A stretch of 64,000 bases of DNA from Kitasatospora phosalacinea (GCF_000717185.1 NZ_JNYE01000013.1:30890-94889), one strand, 5' to 3'; positions 23,518 through 36,433 are shown, counted from the stretch's first letter. Numbers and translations are program-made. The notes: generated from the sequence alone by a model not told the origin.

Positions 23518-23826
23518 TCAGGGGCTCGGCTGCGGGGTGGGCTCGGGGTGCGGCTCGGGCCGGAACGGCGGGCCGTGGCGGTCCGGCGGCTCGGGGAAGG
23601 GCTCCGGCGAGGGCGCCGGGTCGGGCGGAGCGGGATCCGGGCCCGGACGCGGCGGCTGCGGGTCGTGCGGGGCGGGGTCGAGCGGGTCCGGCGGATCGGT
23701 CGGCCGGGGCGGCGCGTCCGGCGGCTCGGGCGGTCGGACGTCCGGGTCGACGGGCATCGGAATGGTCATCGTGGTCGGCGGAGCGGCCGTCACGGTCATC
23801 GTGGTCGTCGCGGTCATCGGCCTCAC
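23518..23826 (-). CDS. proline-rich low-complexity protein (102 aa)
   Basis: GTG 23826 overlaps the stop of the upstream basic protein by 4 nt. After a Thr-rich start (MTATTTMTVTAAPPTTMT), the protein is mostly Pro, Asp and Glu in PDPxPP-type repeats, and so intrinsically disordered. Translational coupling supports that it is real, but high GC content alone can produce such frames. No function is apparent. Confidence 0.45.
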   Translation of the reverse strand: MRPMTATTTMTVTAAPPTTMTIPMPVDPDVRPPEPPDAPPRPTDPPDPLDPAPHDPQPPRPGPDPAPPDPAPSPEPFPEPPDRHGPPFRPEPHPEPTPQPSP

Positions 23827-24146
23827 CGTCCCAGTGCGTGCGCGAGCTGGCCCTTGTTCATCTTCGACCGGCCCTTCACGCCGCGCTGCCGCGCCTCGTT
23901 GTACAGCTGCTGGTACGTCGGGCCTCCGGCCCCCTGGTGCGAGCGCTTGCCGCCCCGGTGCCCGGAGGAGACGTCGTGCGTGGAGCTGCGGCTCGCCGTC
24001 CGGCTCTCGCCGTGCCGGGCGCGTTCCTTGTTGACGGTGCGGGCGGCGATCTCCGCGGCGCGCTTCTCGCCGACGCCGCGCTTCAGCTCGCCCTCCTTGA
24101 TGTGCTCGTACTGGCGCTCCCGCTTGGGGCTCGATCCGGCGGGCAT
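23823..24146 (-). CDS. small basic protein of the actinobacterial plasmid-stabilization-like group
   Basis: The product is 107 aa. ATG 24146 follows a GAGAGGAG ribosome site. The N-terminal half is charged and helical (RERQYEHIKEGELKRGVGE, then KRAAEIAARTVNKERARHGE), and the C-terminus reads YQQLYNEARQRGVKGRSKMNKGQL. Proteins of this pattern are annotated as plasmid stabilization proteins in streptomycetes, with no proven role. The C-terminal SKMNKGQL resembles Rho-N/SAP-like short nucleic-acid-binding motifs. A GGTT...GGGTAG promoter upstream suggests stress control. Confidence 0.7.
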   Translation of the reverse strand: MPAGSSPKRERQYEHIKEGELKRGVGEKRAAEIAARTVNKERARHGESRTASRSSTHDVSSGHRGGKRSHQGAGGPTYQQLYNEARQRGVKGRSKMNKGQLAHALGR

Positions 24147-24181
24147 GATCGGACTCCTCTCGTCGCCGGACAGTGACCCGC

Positions 24182-24211
24182 CGCGCCTACCCGCCGCGGC
24201 ACGAACCAACC
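24182..24211 (-). promoter_or_regulatory. sigma-B-type promoter for the small basic protein
   Basis: On the minus strand it reads GGTT (24211-24208), 15 nt, then GGGTAGGCGCG (24192-24182), ending 36 nt before the ATG. Confidence 0.5.
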
Positions 24212-24287
24212 GGGCCCGGATGGAACGCCGACCGGACGGAACGCAGATCGGGCGAATACGGATCAGGTGGATGAATACGGCGAATGT

Positions 24288-24312
24288 GGTTCACGGGCAA
24301 CGAACGGGGTAC
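24288..24312 (+). promoter_or_regulatory. sigma-B-type promoter of the sigma-factor gene
   Basis: It reads GGTT (24288-24291), 15 nt, then GGGTAC (24307-24312). This is the closest match in the window to the GNNT-N14-16-GGGTAC/T consensus I recall for S. coelicolor sigma-B, and suggests autoregulation. Confidence 0.65.
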
Positions 24313-24623
24313 AAAGTAGGACGCCACGTCGGGCGCGCACCGCTCGGCGCGACTGACCCCCCTCAGGGGTCACTACGTCACACCACGTGACACGTCACGG
24401 TATGTGAGCCGAGTTCGCGAGCAGGAAATCGCGAACCGCGCGCCGCGTGCCGGGAGCCGTCGCCTGAAGAAGCCGGGTTTCCACGGTTCTCCGCCCGCCC
24501 CGCCGCCGTACCGACGCCGTGCGGCCCGCCGAGTCACGGACGACCTCGTCGTCCGGCGCCCGGCGCGCCGTCACCGGCCGGGCTGTCGGGGCAGGTCCCA
24601 CCGTACCCGGGAGATGACTCCCC
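24313..24623 (+). other. long leader region before the sigma-factor gene
   Basis: About 300 nt without a credible gene separates the predicted promoter from the GTG start. It contains a TGACCCC/GGGGTCA hairpin (24354-24372) and a CGTGAC/GTCACG inverted repeat (24386-24399) surrounded by further CACGT/CGTCA words. These could be regulator sites or leader RNA structure. Confidence 0.4.
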
Positions 24624-25592
24624 GTGACCAGAGCCTCCACGCTGCGCGGCGCACCCGCCGCCGTTTCCACCACCCCGGAGATCACCGTCACCACCGCCGC
24701 GACCGCGACCGACCCGGTCGAGGCAGACCCGATGCACCGGCCCACCCGGCGCGAGATGCGCGCCATGGGCAAGTACGAGGCCCGCCGGCTCGGCGACGCG
24801 CTGTTCCGCAGGCTCGCCGAACTGCCGCCCGAGGACCCGGCCCACAGCTACGTCCGGGGCACCCTGATCGAGCTGAACATGCCGCTGGTGCGGTTCGTCG
24901 CCGCCCGGTTCCGGCACCGCCCGGAGGACCTGGACGACATCGTCCAGGTCGGCACCGTCGGACTGATCAAGGCCGTCGACGGCTTCGACCCGGACCGCGG
25001 CGTCGAGTTCGTGACGTACGCGATCCCCACCATCTCCGGCGAGATCAAACGGTTCTTCCGCGACACCTCGTGGCCGCTGCGCGTCCCGCGCAGCGTGCAG
25101 GAGCGCTACCTGGCGGCCGTGCACGCCTCCGACCGGCTCGAACAGTCCCTCGGGCGGCTGCCCGACACCACCGAGATCGCCGAGGAGCTCCACGTCACCG
25201 AGGAACAGGCCGCCGAAGGCCTGGAGGCCGGACGGCTGTGCCGCTGCGACTCGCTCGACTCGCTGCGCGACGAGGACTCCGACGACACCGGCAGCGCCCT
25301 GATCAACCGGCTCGGCGCCTGCGACCCCGAACTGGAGGTCGCCGAACTCCGGGTGATGGCGAAACCCTTCCTCAACCGGCTGCCCGAACGGGAACGCACC
25401 GTCCTGCTACTGCGCTTCTGGGGCGGGCTCACCCAGAGCGAGATCGCCACCGAGATCGGCGTCTCCCAGATGCACGTCTCCCGCATCCTGGCCGCCACCC
25501 TCGCCGGGCTGCGCCGACAGATCGAGGGCCGACAGGACGGCAGGGACGGCGACAGGGACGGCGAGGGCGGAGGAGCGGCGGCCGCTGATTGA
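24624..25592 (+). CDS. RNA polymerase sigma factor, SigB/SigF/SigG subfamily
   Basis: The 322-aa group 3 sigma-70 factor starts at GTG 24624. Region 2 contains LIELNMPLVRFVAARFRHR and DDIVQVGTVGLIKAVDGFD with EFVTYAIPTISGEIKRFFRD. Region 3 includes RSVQERYLAAV. Region 4 has LPERERTVLLLRF and the helix-turn-helix SEIATEIGVSQMHVSRIL. A charged DGRDGDRDGEGG tail follows. Members direct osmotic, oxidative or developmental stress regulons and are held by RsbW-type anti-sigma factors. The STAS and RsbW-like genes follow, so it is probably the output of this module. Confidence 0.92.
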   Translation: MTRASTLRGAPAAVSTTPEITVTTAATATDPVEADPMHRPTRREMRAMGKYEARRLGDALFRRLAELPPEDPAHSYVRGTLIELNMPLVRFVAARFRHRPEDLDDIVQVGTVGLIKAVDGFDPDRGVEFVTYAIPTISGEIKRFFRDTSWPLRVPRSVQERYLAAVHASDRLEQSLGRLPDTTEIAEELHVTEEQAAEGLEAGRLCRCDSLDSLRDEDSDDTGSALINRLGACDPELEVAELRVMAKPFLNRLPERERTVLLLRFWGGLTQSEIATEIGVSQMHVSRILAATLAGLRRQIEGRQDGRDGDRDGEGGGAAAAD

Positions 25593-25616
25593 GTTCCGTC
25601 CGCTCGGGTAGCCGCG
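25587..25616 (+). promoter_or_regulatory. sigma-B-type promoter for the STAS operon
   Basis: It reads GATT (25587-25590), 15 nt, then GGGTAGCCGCG (25606-25616). The -35 overlaps the sigma-factor stop codon. The STAS start is about 95 nt downstream. Confidence 0.5.
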
Positions 25617-25711
25617 GCATGCTGCCGCCCCAGGATGAAGGGACCGGGGCGGAGGGCCGGGGGAGAGGATCGGGGAGGACCCGATACCGTACGGCAGGAG
25701 GTGTTCGAGCC

Positions 25712-26218
25712 GTGGACGCACAACCGGGTGCAGGTCCCGGCGCTCCACTCGTCGTCGCGCTGAGGCACCCACCCGGCGGCGCGCTGGTGGTGCGGCCCGA
25801 GGGAGAACTCGACCACGACAGCGTCGGCCCGCTGCGCGAGACCCTGGAACGGGCCGTCACCGACCCGCCCGCCCGGCTGGTGGTGGACTGCGGCGGCCTC
25901 GAGTTCTGCGACTCCACCGGCCTCAACCTGCTGCTGCGCGCACACGCCGCCGCCCTGCACGCCGGCCTCCCGCTGCTGCTGGCCGCGCCCGGGGCGGTGG
26001 TCGCCCGGATGCTGGCGATCACCGGCGCGGACGAGGTGCTGGACGTCCGCCCCACCGTCGAGGACGCGCTCGCGGCACCGGCGACCGGGACGGCGTCCGG
26101 GACGGCGTCCGGGGCGGCGTCCCGGGTGGCGTCCGGGGCGGGCGGTGGGGCGAGCGCGGACCGCCCGGTGCCCGGTGCGGTGACCGGCCCGCTGGACGAC
26201 TCGATCGGGGCGCCGTGA
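25712..26218 (+). CDS. STAS-domain anti-sigma factor antagonist
   Basis: GTG 25712 follows GGCAGGAGG. The product is 168 aa. The STAS core (about residues 12-115) has VVRPEGELDHDSVGPLRETL and the phospho-Ser/Thr site in VVDCGGLEFCDSTGLNLLLR. A low-complexity Ala/Ser/Gly tail follows. Unphosphorylated, it should bind the RsbW-like kinase and free the sigma factor. Its stop overlaps the next start by 4 nt. Confidence 0.9.
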   Translation: MDAQPGAGPGAPLVVALRHPPGGALVVRPEGELDHDSVGPLRETLERAVTDPPARLVVDCGGLEFCDSTGLNLLLRAHAAALHAGLPLLLAAPGAVVARMLAITGADEVLDVRPTVEDALAAPATGTASGTASGAASRVASGAGGGASADRPVPGAVTGPLDDSIGAP

Positions 26219-26676
26219 TGGCCGCCCGCCCGGCGCACCCCGACCGCCCGCTCAGGACCGGTACGGACCGGCGCAGCCTGCCGCTGACCGCCGTACCCGG
26301 CGCGGTCGCCCGCGGACGCGAGTTCACCCGCCGCGCGCTGCGGGCCTGGGGCTGGCTGCCCGCACCGGACACCGAGGTCCGGGCCACCGCCGAGGACGTG
26401 CTGCTGATGACCAGCGAACTGGTCACCAACGCCTGCCAGCACGCCGTCGGCCCCTACCTCCTCGAACTGACCCGGTACGGACCGCTGCTGCGGGTCGCCG
26501 TCAGTGACGCCGACGACCGCCTGCCGGTGCTGCGCCCGCTGCGGGTGCCCGCCCGGCCCGGCGGGTACGGGCTGCGGGTGGTCGACCGGCTGGCCACCGC
26601 CTGGGGCAGCGAACCGCTGGCGGGCGGCGGCAAGACGGTGTGGCTGGAGGTCGTCCGGCCTCCGGCGGAACCCTGA
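26215..26676 (+). CDS. RsbW-like anti-sigma factor kinase (HATPase_c)
   Basis: The 153-aa GHKL ATPase fold has the N box [15 protein letters not shown] (about residues 64-78), the VAVSDADD segment and the G box [14 protein letters not shown] (about 117-130). Proteins of this size bind a sigma factor and phosphorylate their STAS antagonist. Translation is coupled to the STAS gene (GTGA). It could alternatively belong to the large set of ATP-binding regulators with unknown partners in streptomycetes. Confidence 0.87.
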   Translation: MMAARPAHPDRPLRTGTDRRSLPLTAVPGAVARGREFTRRALRAWGWLPAPDTEVRATAEDVLLMTSELVTNACQHAVGPYLLELTRYGPLLRVAVSDADDRLPVLRPLRVPARPGGYGLRVVDRLATAWGSEPLAGGGKTVWLEVVRPPAEP

Positions 26677-26759
26677 ACGCGGAAGTGTCACAGTGGAAGC
26701 AGGGAGCGGTCCCGCCCGCCGGGGCCGTGCCGCGTTCTCGGAGCCGAGGTGATGGTCGC

Positions 26760-30809
<4,050 letters not shown>

Positions 30810-30813
30810 CCGC

Positions 30814-33282
30814 ATGAACCAGCCGAACCCGGCCCCCGCGCCGAACCCGCCGCCACCGGAGCCGACCGCGCCCGAGCCGTCCGTCCGCGAGCCGTCCGTC
30901 CGCGAGTCGACCGCGCCCGAGCCGTCCGTCCGCGAGTCGACCGGGCCCGAGCCGTCGGGGCCCGAGCCGCGTCCGAGCGTCCGCCACCTGCTCGCGCTGC
31001 GGCTGCGCGACGCCCAGGAGGAGGTCACGGAACTGCGCGCCGCCCTCGCCGCCCGCCCGCTCACCGCACTGGCCACCGGCGTCCTCGCCGAGCGGCTGGG
31101 CTGCGGACCGGCCGAGGCCGGGGCCCAACTGCTCGCGCTCGCCGAACGCGCCCGCCTCGGCCCGCAGGAACTCGCCGCCGACATCCTCACCACCCTGCCC
31201 GCCGCCACCACCGGCACCACCACCGGCCCCGGTCCCGCCCCGCCCGCCCCGCCGGCCGCCCCGCCCGGGCGGCCGCCGCCCGTCGTCGAGGCCGCGCTCA
31301 CCCAGGCCGCCGACACGCTCGGAGCCACCGCCGCAGTGCTCTGGACCGTCCAGCCCGGCGGTGCCCTGCACCCCGCCGCGGCACCCGGTTTCACCGAGAC
31401 CGAACGGACCGCCTGGCGGCACGTCCCGCCCGGCCTGCCCACCCCCGCCCAGCAGGCCCTGGCGAGCGGCTCCGCGCTCGGCCCCACCGGCCCGGTCACC
31501 GCCACCCTCGGCGCCGACCGCGCCCCCTACCGCCTCGCCGTCCCGCTGCACCGCGCCGACGGCCCCGCCGCCGTGCTCGAACTCGCCTGGGGCACCCGCC
31601 CGTCCGACCCCACCCCCGCCGAACGGCGCCGCCTGCGCGCCGCCGCCGAGGTCTGCGCCCTCGCCCTGACCGACCGCCCCGACCCCGACACCGCCGAAGG
31701 CCCCGGCCCCGACACCGCCGCCCTCGACGCCGCCCTCGCCCCCGCCCTGCTGCTCGCCCCCGAACCCGCCACCGGCACGCCCGCCGACTTCCGCATCCGT
31801 CGCGTCAACGCCGCCTTCACCGACCTCGCCGACCGCCCCCCGCACCGCGTCGAGGGCCGCACCCTCACCACCGCCTACCCGCAGGCCTGCGCCGACGGCC
31901 TGCTCGACCTGCTGCTGCGGGTGCACGCCACCGGCCGCCCGCACCACGCCGACAGCCTCGCCCTGACCTTCCTCAGCGGCCAGACCCCCGTCCCCGTCCT
32001 GCTGGAGTTCGCCGCCGCCCGCCTCACCAGCCCGCCCGGCCACCTCCTGGTCAGCTGGCAGCCCACCAGCGCCGACGACCGCACCGACCGACTGCTGCGC
32101 GCCGCCCAGCGCCTCAGCCACCTCTCCGGGTTCGAGGAGGACCTGCGCACCGGCGAGATCCACTGGACGCCGCGCACCGCCGACCTGCTCGGCCTGCCCG
32201 CCGACACCGCACCCATCCCGCTCGCCGCCCTGCCCGCACACGTCCACCCCGACGACGAGCAGGCCGTCCGGCGGGTCGTCAACTCGGCGGTGGACAACGG
32301 GCGTTCCGACGCCACCGTGTTCCGGATGCGGCACCTCAGCAGCTACACCCACTACGTCCGCCTGGTCGCCGAACCCGTCCCCGACCCGACCGGACGCACC
32401 GCCGCCGTCCGCGGCGCCTTCCAGGACGTCTCCGCCCAGCACTGGACCGAGACCGCCCTCGCCGCCACCACCGAGAGCCTCGCCTCCACCCGGCAGGAGG
32501 CCGCCGAGCGCCACCTGCTCGCCCTGCGCCTGCAACAGGCCATCCTGCCGCCCGCCCCGCCCCCGCTGGAGAGCGCCGGACTGCGCGCCGCCGTCCGCTA
32601 CCGCCCCTCCTCGCAACGCGACCGGGTCGGCGGCGACTGGTACGACACCACCCTGCTGCCCGACCGCACCGCCCTGCTGGTCGTCGGCGATATGGCCGGA
32701 CACGGCGTCGAAGCCGCCACCGGCATGGTCGCCCTGCGCAACGCGCTGCGCGGCCTCGCCTACACCGGCGCCGGACCCGGCCGCCTGCTCGGCTGGCTCA
32801 ACCAGGCCACCGCCGACCTCACCGGCGCCGCCACCGCCACCGCGATCTGCGCCCGCTACCACCCCGACACCCGCACCCTGCACTGGGCCCGGGCCGGCCA
32901 CCTCCCGCCCCTCCTGCTGCGCGACGGCACCGCCCGCCCGCTCCCGCTCCCGCACGGCATCCTGCTCGGCGCCGCCGACGACCCCGACTACCAGGAGCAC
33001 CAACTCGCGATGCGCCCCGGCGACGTCCTGCTGCTCTACACCGACGGCCTGGTCGAACGCCGCGACCAGGCCGTCGAGGAACCGCTCGACCACCTCGCCC
33101 GCGCCCTCGCCGAACCCGCCGCCGACCTCGAATCCCTGCTCGACCGCGCCCTGGCCGCCAGCACCGCCGACACCGACGACGACACCTGCCTGATCGCCGT
33201 CGAAGTCCTCGCCCCCGAGCCGGACGCCCCCGAGCCGGACGCCCCCGAGCCCGACGCCCCCGAACCGGGCGAAAACGTTTGA
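30814..33282 (+). CDS. GAF/PAS-PP2C phosphatase (SpoIIE/RsbU type)
   Basis: The 822-aa product starts 4 nt after the hybrid kinase. The N-terminus has PEPSVRE/PEPSVREST repeats. Residues about 65-115 are an ANTAR-like helical segment (TALATGVLAERLGCGPAEAG). GAF (about 150-290) and two PAS-like regions (about 310-420 and 430-550) follow. The PP2C domain (about 570-800) has RVGGDWYDTTL, VGDMAGHGVEAATG and LLYTDGLVERRD. It should dephosphorylate the STAS antagonist and so activate the sigma factor. The C-terminus is a 15-bp repeat (PEPDA) ending at the stop, which also carries the next promoter's GTTT. Confidence 0.88.
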   Translation: MNQPNPAPAPNPPPPEPTAPEPSVREPSVRESTAPEPSVRESTGPEPSGPEPRPSVRHLLALRLRDAQEEVTELRAALAARPLTALATGVLAERLGCGPAEAGAQLLALAERARLGPQELAADILTTLPAATTGTTTGPGPAPPAPPAAPPGRPPPVVEAALTQAADTLGATAAVLWTVQPGGALHPAAAPGFTETERTAWRHVPPGLPTPAQQALASGSALGPTGPVTATLGADRAPYRLAVPLHRADGPAAVLELAWGTRPSDPTPAERRRLRAAAEVCALALTDRPDPDTAEGPGPDTAALDAALAPALLLAPEPATGTPADFRIRRVNAAFTDLADRPPHRVEGRTLTTAYPQACADGLLDLLLRVHATGRPHHADSLALTFLSGQTPVPVLLEFAAARLTSPPGHLLVSWQPTSADDRTDRLLRAAQRLSHLSGFEEDLRTGEIHWTPRTADLLGLPADTAPIPLAALPAHVHPDDEQAVRRVVNSAVDNGRSDATVFRMRHLSSYTHYVRLVAEPVPDPTGRTAAVRGAFQDVSAQHWTETALAATTESLASTRQEAAERHLLALRLQQAILPPAPPPLESAGLRAAVRYRPSSQRDRVGGDWYDTTLLPDRTALLVVGDMAGHGVEAATGMVALRNALRGLAYTGAGPGRLLGWLNQATADLTGAATATAICARYHPDTRTLHWARAGHLPPLLLRDGTARPLPLPHGILLGAADDPDYQEHQLAMRPGDVLLLYTDGLVERRDQAVEEPLDHLARALAEPAADLESLLDRALAASTADTDDDTCLIAVEVLAPEPDAPEPDAPEPDAPEPGENV

Positions 33283-33306
33283 GCCGGGGCGAACCGGTCA
33301 GACGCC
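33277..33306 (+). promoter_or_regulatory. sigma-B-type promoter overlapping the phosphatase stop codon
   Basis: It reads GTTT (33277-33280), 15 nt, then GGTCAGACGCC (33296-33306). The transcript would begin about 80 nt before the small hydrophobic protein gene. Confidence 0.55.
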
Positions 33307-33387
33307 CGGCAGACCCGCAGCGGGTCGGCGGCCGTCGTCCGTTCCCCCCATCGGCGGTCGCCCGTGGACCGAGGAGGTGTGACTGCC

Positions 33388-33558
33388 GTGCTCGCGATGC
33401 TGTTGGTACTCCTGCTGATCGTCATCCTGTTCGGCGCGGGATTCGCCGTGAAAGTACTGTGGTGGATCGCACTCGCCGTGCTGGTCCTGTGGCTGATCGG
33501 CTTCATCGCCCGGGGCGCCGGGACGGGAGGCCGCCGTGCCCGCTGGTACCGATGGTGA
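33388..33558 (+). CDS. small hydrophobic membrane protein (56 aa)
   Basis: GTG 33388 is chosen because AGGAGG at 33372-33377 is 10 nt away; earlier GTGs are too close. Two hydrophobic stretches (MLLVLLLIVILFGAGFAVKV and WWIALAVLVLWLIGFI) precede a basic RRARWYRW end. This pattern is common in streptomycete stress-induced hydrophobic proteins. The SRPBCC gene follows 76 nt later, so the two may be co-transcribed. Confidence 0.75.
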   Translation: MLAMLLVLLLIVILFGAGFAVKVLWWIALAVLVLWLIGFIARGAGTGGRRARWYRW

Positions 33559-33634
33559 CCCGTCCGGCCACCGCACGCAGCCAACGCAACCAACACAGCC
33601 AACGTAGCCACTGAACGAAGACGGAGGAGAACGC

Positions 33635-34093
33635 ATGAGCATGGTCCAGCAGACCATCGAGGTGGACGTCCCCCTGCACACCGCGTACGACCAGTGGACG
33701 CAGTTCGAGGACTTCCCCCGCTTCATGGACGGCGTCGAGCAGGTCGTGCAGATCGACGAGCGCCACAACCACTGGCGCACCAAGATCGCCGGGGTGACCC
33801 GGGAGTTCGACACCGAGATCGTCGACCAGCTGCCCGACCAGAAGATCGCCTGGCGGACGGTCGGCGGCGACGTCCAGCAGATGGGCGTGGTCAGCTTCGC
33901 CCGGCTGGACGACGCGCGCTGCGAGGTCCGCCTGGCGATGGACTACGACCCCCAGGGCATGGTCGAGCACGCCGCCGACACCATGGGCATGATCGACCGC
34001 CGGGTCCGCGGGGACCTGGACCGCTTCAAGTCCTTCATCGAGGACCGCGGCGTGGAGAGCGGCGGCTGGCGCGGACGGATCACCCCTTCCTGA
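33635..34093 (+). CDS. SRPBCC-family (COQ10/polyketide-cyclase-like) protein
   Basis: This 152-aa helix-grip protein begins QQTIEVDVPLHTAYDQWTQFEDFPRFM and has KIAWRTVGGDVQQMGVVSF in the middle. It ends with an amphipathic helix (DRRVRGDLDRFKSFIEDRG). ATG 33635 follows GACGGAGGAG. Such domains bind lipids or hydrophobic ligands and are common in actinomycete stress regulons. No catalytic residue can be named. Confidence 0.85.
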   Translation: MSMVQQTIEVDVPLHTAYDQWTQFEDFPRFMDGVEQVVQIDERHNHWRTKIAGVTREFDTEIVDQLPDQKIAWRTVGGDVQQMGVVSFARLDDARCEVRLAMDYDPQGMVEHAADTMGMIDRRVRGDLDRFKSFIEDRGVESGGWRGRITPS

Positions 34094-34184
34094 CATCCCG
34101 CCACCCCGCCCACCGCACCACCGCGCCGCCCCGCACCGTTCAGCGGGGCGGCGCGGTGGTGCGCGCGGCAGTTCCTCGGACGGG

Positions 34185-34214
34185 GTTTGCCGTCCGCCGG
34201 GGCGGACAACCGCG
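34185..34214 (+). promoter_or_regulatory. sigma-B-type promoter for the Rieske gene
   Basis: It reads GTTT (34185-34188), 15 nt, then GGACAACCGCG (34204-34214). Nine nt separate the hexamer from ATG 34219, so the mRNA is probably leaderless. Confidence 0.45.
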
Positions 34215-34218
34215 GGGC

Positions 34219-35079
34219 ATGGATGCGTACCACGCTGTCGCCGACCGGATGGACGCCCCCGCGAACTGGGCGTTCCTCGACCCGGCGGCGGAACGGATCG
34301 CCGGTCTCGTCCAGAAGCTGCCGCTCGGCCCGGCCCGGGACGCGCTGCACGGGGTGTGGCTCGGACACCCGCTGCACCCGGCACTGGCCCAACTGCCGGT
34401 GGGCTGCTGGACGGCCGCCACCCTGCTGGAGGCCACCGGCGGGGACGGCCGGGCCGTGCGACGACTCACCGCCGCCGGGCTGGCCGTCCTGCCGCCGGTG
34501 CTGGCGGCGGGCTGGGTCGACTGGTCCCGCCTGCCGCCCACCCACCGCCGCACCGGACTGGTGCACGCCGCCGGAGCCGTCACCGCCGCCCTCCTGCACG
34601 CCGCCTCGCTGCGCGCCCGCTGCAACGGGCACCCCGGGCGCGGACGGCTGCTCGGCCTGGCCGGCACCGGCACCGTCGGCCTGGTCGCCGCACTCGGCGG
34701 CCACCTCGCGTACCACCAGGCCGCGGGTGCCGCCCACGCCGAGGCCGAACCCCGGCTCGCCCCATCCGACTGGCACTCCCTCGGAGCGACCGCCGACATC
34801 CCCGTGGACACCCCCGTCCGCCGCCGACTCGGGGACGTCGCCGTCGTGGTGGTCCGCACCGCCGGCGACCGGTGGACGGTGCTCGCCGACCGCTGCACCC
34901 ACATGGCGGCCTCCCTCGCCGGGGGCGAGGTCGTCGACGGCTGCCTGGAGTGCCCCCTGCACCACTCCCGTTTCCGGCTCTCCGACGGCCGCCCGGCCCG
35001 CGGCCCCGCCACCGCCGCCCAACCGCGCTTCGAGACCCGCGTCCTGGCCGACCACCTGGAGGCCCGCCCCCGCCCGTGA
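34219..35079 (+). CDS. Rieske 2Fe-2S protein with an N-terminal DUF2231-like membrane domain
   Basis: The product is 286 aa. Residues about 50-180 hold four hydrophobic helices with WLGHPLHPALAQLPVGCWTAA, typical of DUF2231. The Rieske domain (about 195-283) has cluster ligands in CTHM and CPLHHSRF (Cys-x-His and Cys-x2-His). It would be a membrane-bound electron carrier facing the side where its partner sits; no partner oxidase is encoded nearby. Stress induction is suggested by its promoter. Confidence 0.9.
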   Translation: MDAYHAVADRMDAPANWAFLDPAAERIAGLVQKLPLGPARDALHGVWLGHPLHPALAQLPVGCWTAATLLEATGGDGRAVRRLTAAGLAVLPPVLAAGWVDWSRLPPTHRRTGLVHAAGAVTAALLHAASLRARCNGHPGRGRLLGLAGTGTVGLVAALGGHLAYHQAAGAAHAEAEPRLAPSDWHSLGATADIPVDTPVRRRLGDVAVVVVRTAGDRWTVLADRCTHMAASLAGGEVVDGCLECPLHHSRFRLSDGRPARGPATAAQPRFETRVLADHLEARPRP

Positions 35080-35338
35080 CGGCCGGGGAGGCCGGGGAGG
35101 CCGTGAAGGCCGTGGAGGCCCGTCGTGAAGCGGCCCCCCGCGGGGCCGGTCGGCGCCCAAGTGGTCGGGCCCGGTCGGGAAGCGGCGGCGAGCGGTCGGG
35201 AAGGGCCAGTCCCGGTGTTCCCGGCGCCCCGCGGGGGCGGCGGCCAGTACGCTCGGCGTCCCGGTCGGTGGCGGGGCGGCGGGGCCGGTCCCCGCGCGCC
35301 CCCGGCCGGGCGGACGCCGAGACGTACCGGGAGACGCC

Positions 35339-36343
35339 GTGGACCGTCGCAGTTTCGTGGGGTTCGGCGCGGCCTCACTGGCCGCACTCGCCGTACCGGG
35401 CGGGGCCACCGAACCCGGACGGCTGGCAGCACTGCTCGGCGGGACGCGGGTGGACGAGGAGTTCGTCACCTGGCTGGAACGCGGCGGCCACGGACTGGCC
35501 GCCCTGCCCACCGAGCAACGCGCCCGCGCCCACCGCCGCGTGGAAGCCCAACTCGCCACCGTACGCGCCCTGATCACCGGTGGCCGCTACGACGAACGCA
35601 CCGGACGACGCCTGCACCGCCTCGCCGCCGCCCTCGCCACCACCTGCGGCTGGCACCGCTTCGACCAGGGCCGCCACCCCGCCGCCAGCCGCCTGTGGGA
35701 ACTCGCCCTGCAGTCCGCCCACGCCGCGGGCGACCGCGACCGGTGCGCCGGGGTCCTCGCCGACACCGCCTACCAGTCCACCTGGCTCGGCCACCCCCGC
35801 GCCGCCGCCGACCGCCTCGACTACGCGCTCACCGGCACCCGCCACCCCACCGCCCGCGCCCTGCTGCTGCTCCGCCGGGCCCGCGCCCACGCCGCCCTCG
35901 GCGACCCCGCCGCCTGCCGCCACGATCTGGCCGCCGCCGAACTGTCCCTGACCGCCACCGCCACCGCCCCCGGCCCGGCCCCCGCCTGGTGCGGCTGGAT
36001 GGGCCCCGCCGACCTCGCCGTCGACTCCGGCCGCTGCCTGCTCGACCTCGGCCGCCCCGCCGCCGCCCGTGCCCGGATCGCCGAGGGACTCGCCCAACTC
36101 CCGCCCGCCCGCGCCAAGACCCGCGGCGTCTTCCTCGCCTACCAGGCCCGCACCCACCTGCGCACCGGCGAGGTCGAACAGGCCCTCGCCGCCACCGCCG
36201 AGTCCCTCGACCTGGCCACCCGGATCGACGCCCCGCGCTGCGCCGCCCTGGCCCGCGGCCTGGCCCCCGCCTTCACCCGGCACCGCCGCCTGGCCGGCGT
36301 ACCGGAGCTGCTCGAACGCCTCCGCGCCCCCGGCGCAGCCTGA
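35339..36343 (+). CDS. TPR-like regulator half lacking its HTH domain
   Basis: The 334-aa product starts at GTG 35339 (MDRRSFVGFGAASLAALAVP). This opening matches the junction that follows the helix-turn-helix in many streptomycete XRE-TPR regulators. The rest is repeating helical pairs (RLWELALQSAHAAGDRDR, then LARIAEGLAQLPPARAKTRG-like TPR segments). No HTH is encoded in the 260 nt upstream, which instead holds GGCCGGGGAGGCC-type repeats. It is either a stand-alone TPR protein or a truncated regulator. Confidence 0.7.
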   Translation: MDRRSFVGFGAASLAALAVPGGATEPGRLAALLGGTRVDEEFVTWLERGGHGLAALPTEQRARAHRRVEAQLATVRALITGGRYDERTGRRLHRLAAALATTCGWHRFDQGRHPAASRLWELALQSAHAAGDRDRCAGVLADTAYQSTWLGHPRAAADRLDYALTGTRHPTARALLLLRRARAHAALGDPAACRHDLAAAELSLTATATAPGPAPAWCGWMGPADLAVDSGRCLLDLGRPAAARARIAEGLAQLPPARAKTRGVFLAYQARTHLRTGEVEQALAATAESLDLATRIDAPRCAALARGLAPAFTRHRRLAGVPELLERLRAPGAA

Positions 36344-36351
36344 ACCGGGGG

Positions 36352-36381
36352 GTGTGTCCGGGCCCCGGCGGGGCAGACGCG
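36352..36381 (+). promoter_or_regulatory. sigma-B-type promoter for the MFS gene
   Basis: It reads GTGT (36352-36355), 15 nt, then GGGCAGACGCG (36371-36381), about 50 nt upstream of the start. Confidence 0.45.
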
Positions 36382-36433
36382 CCCCCGGCGCGCCCGGACG
36401 GCCCGGGCGTGCGGCCGAACGACGGAGGTCGTG

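Noticed and set aside
24404..24623. An upstream extension of the sigma factor or a separate gene in its leader
   Set aside because: Open frames there have Arg/Pro-rich non-coding composition and no ribosome site. The GTG at 24624 begins the recognisable protein.
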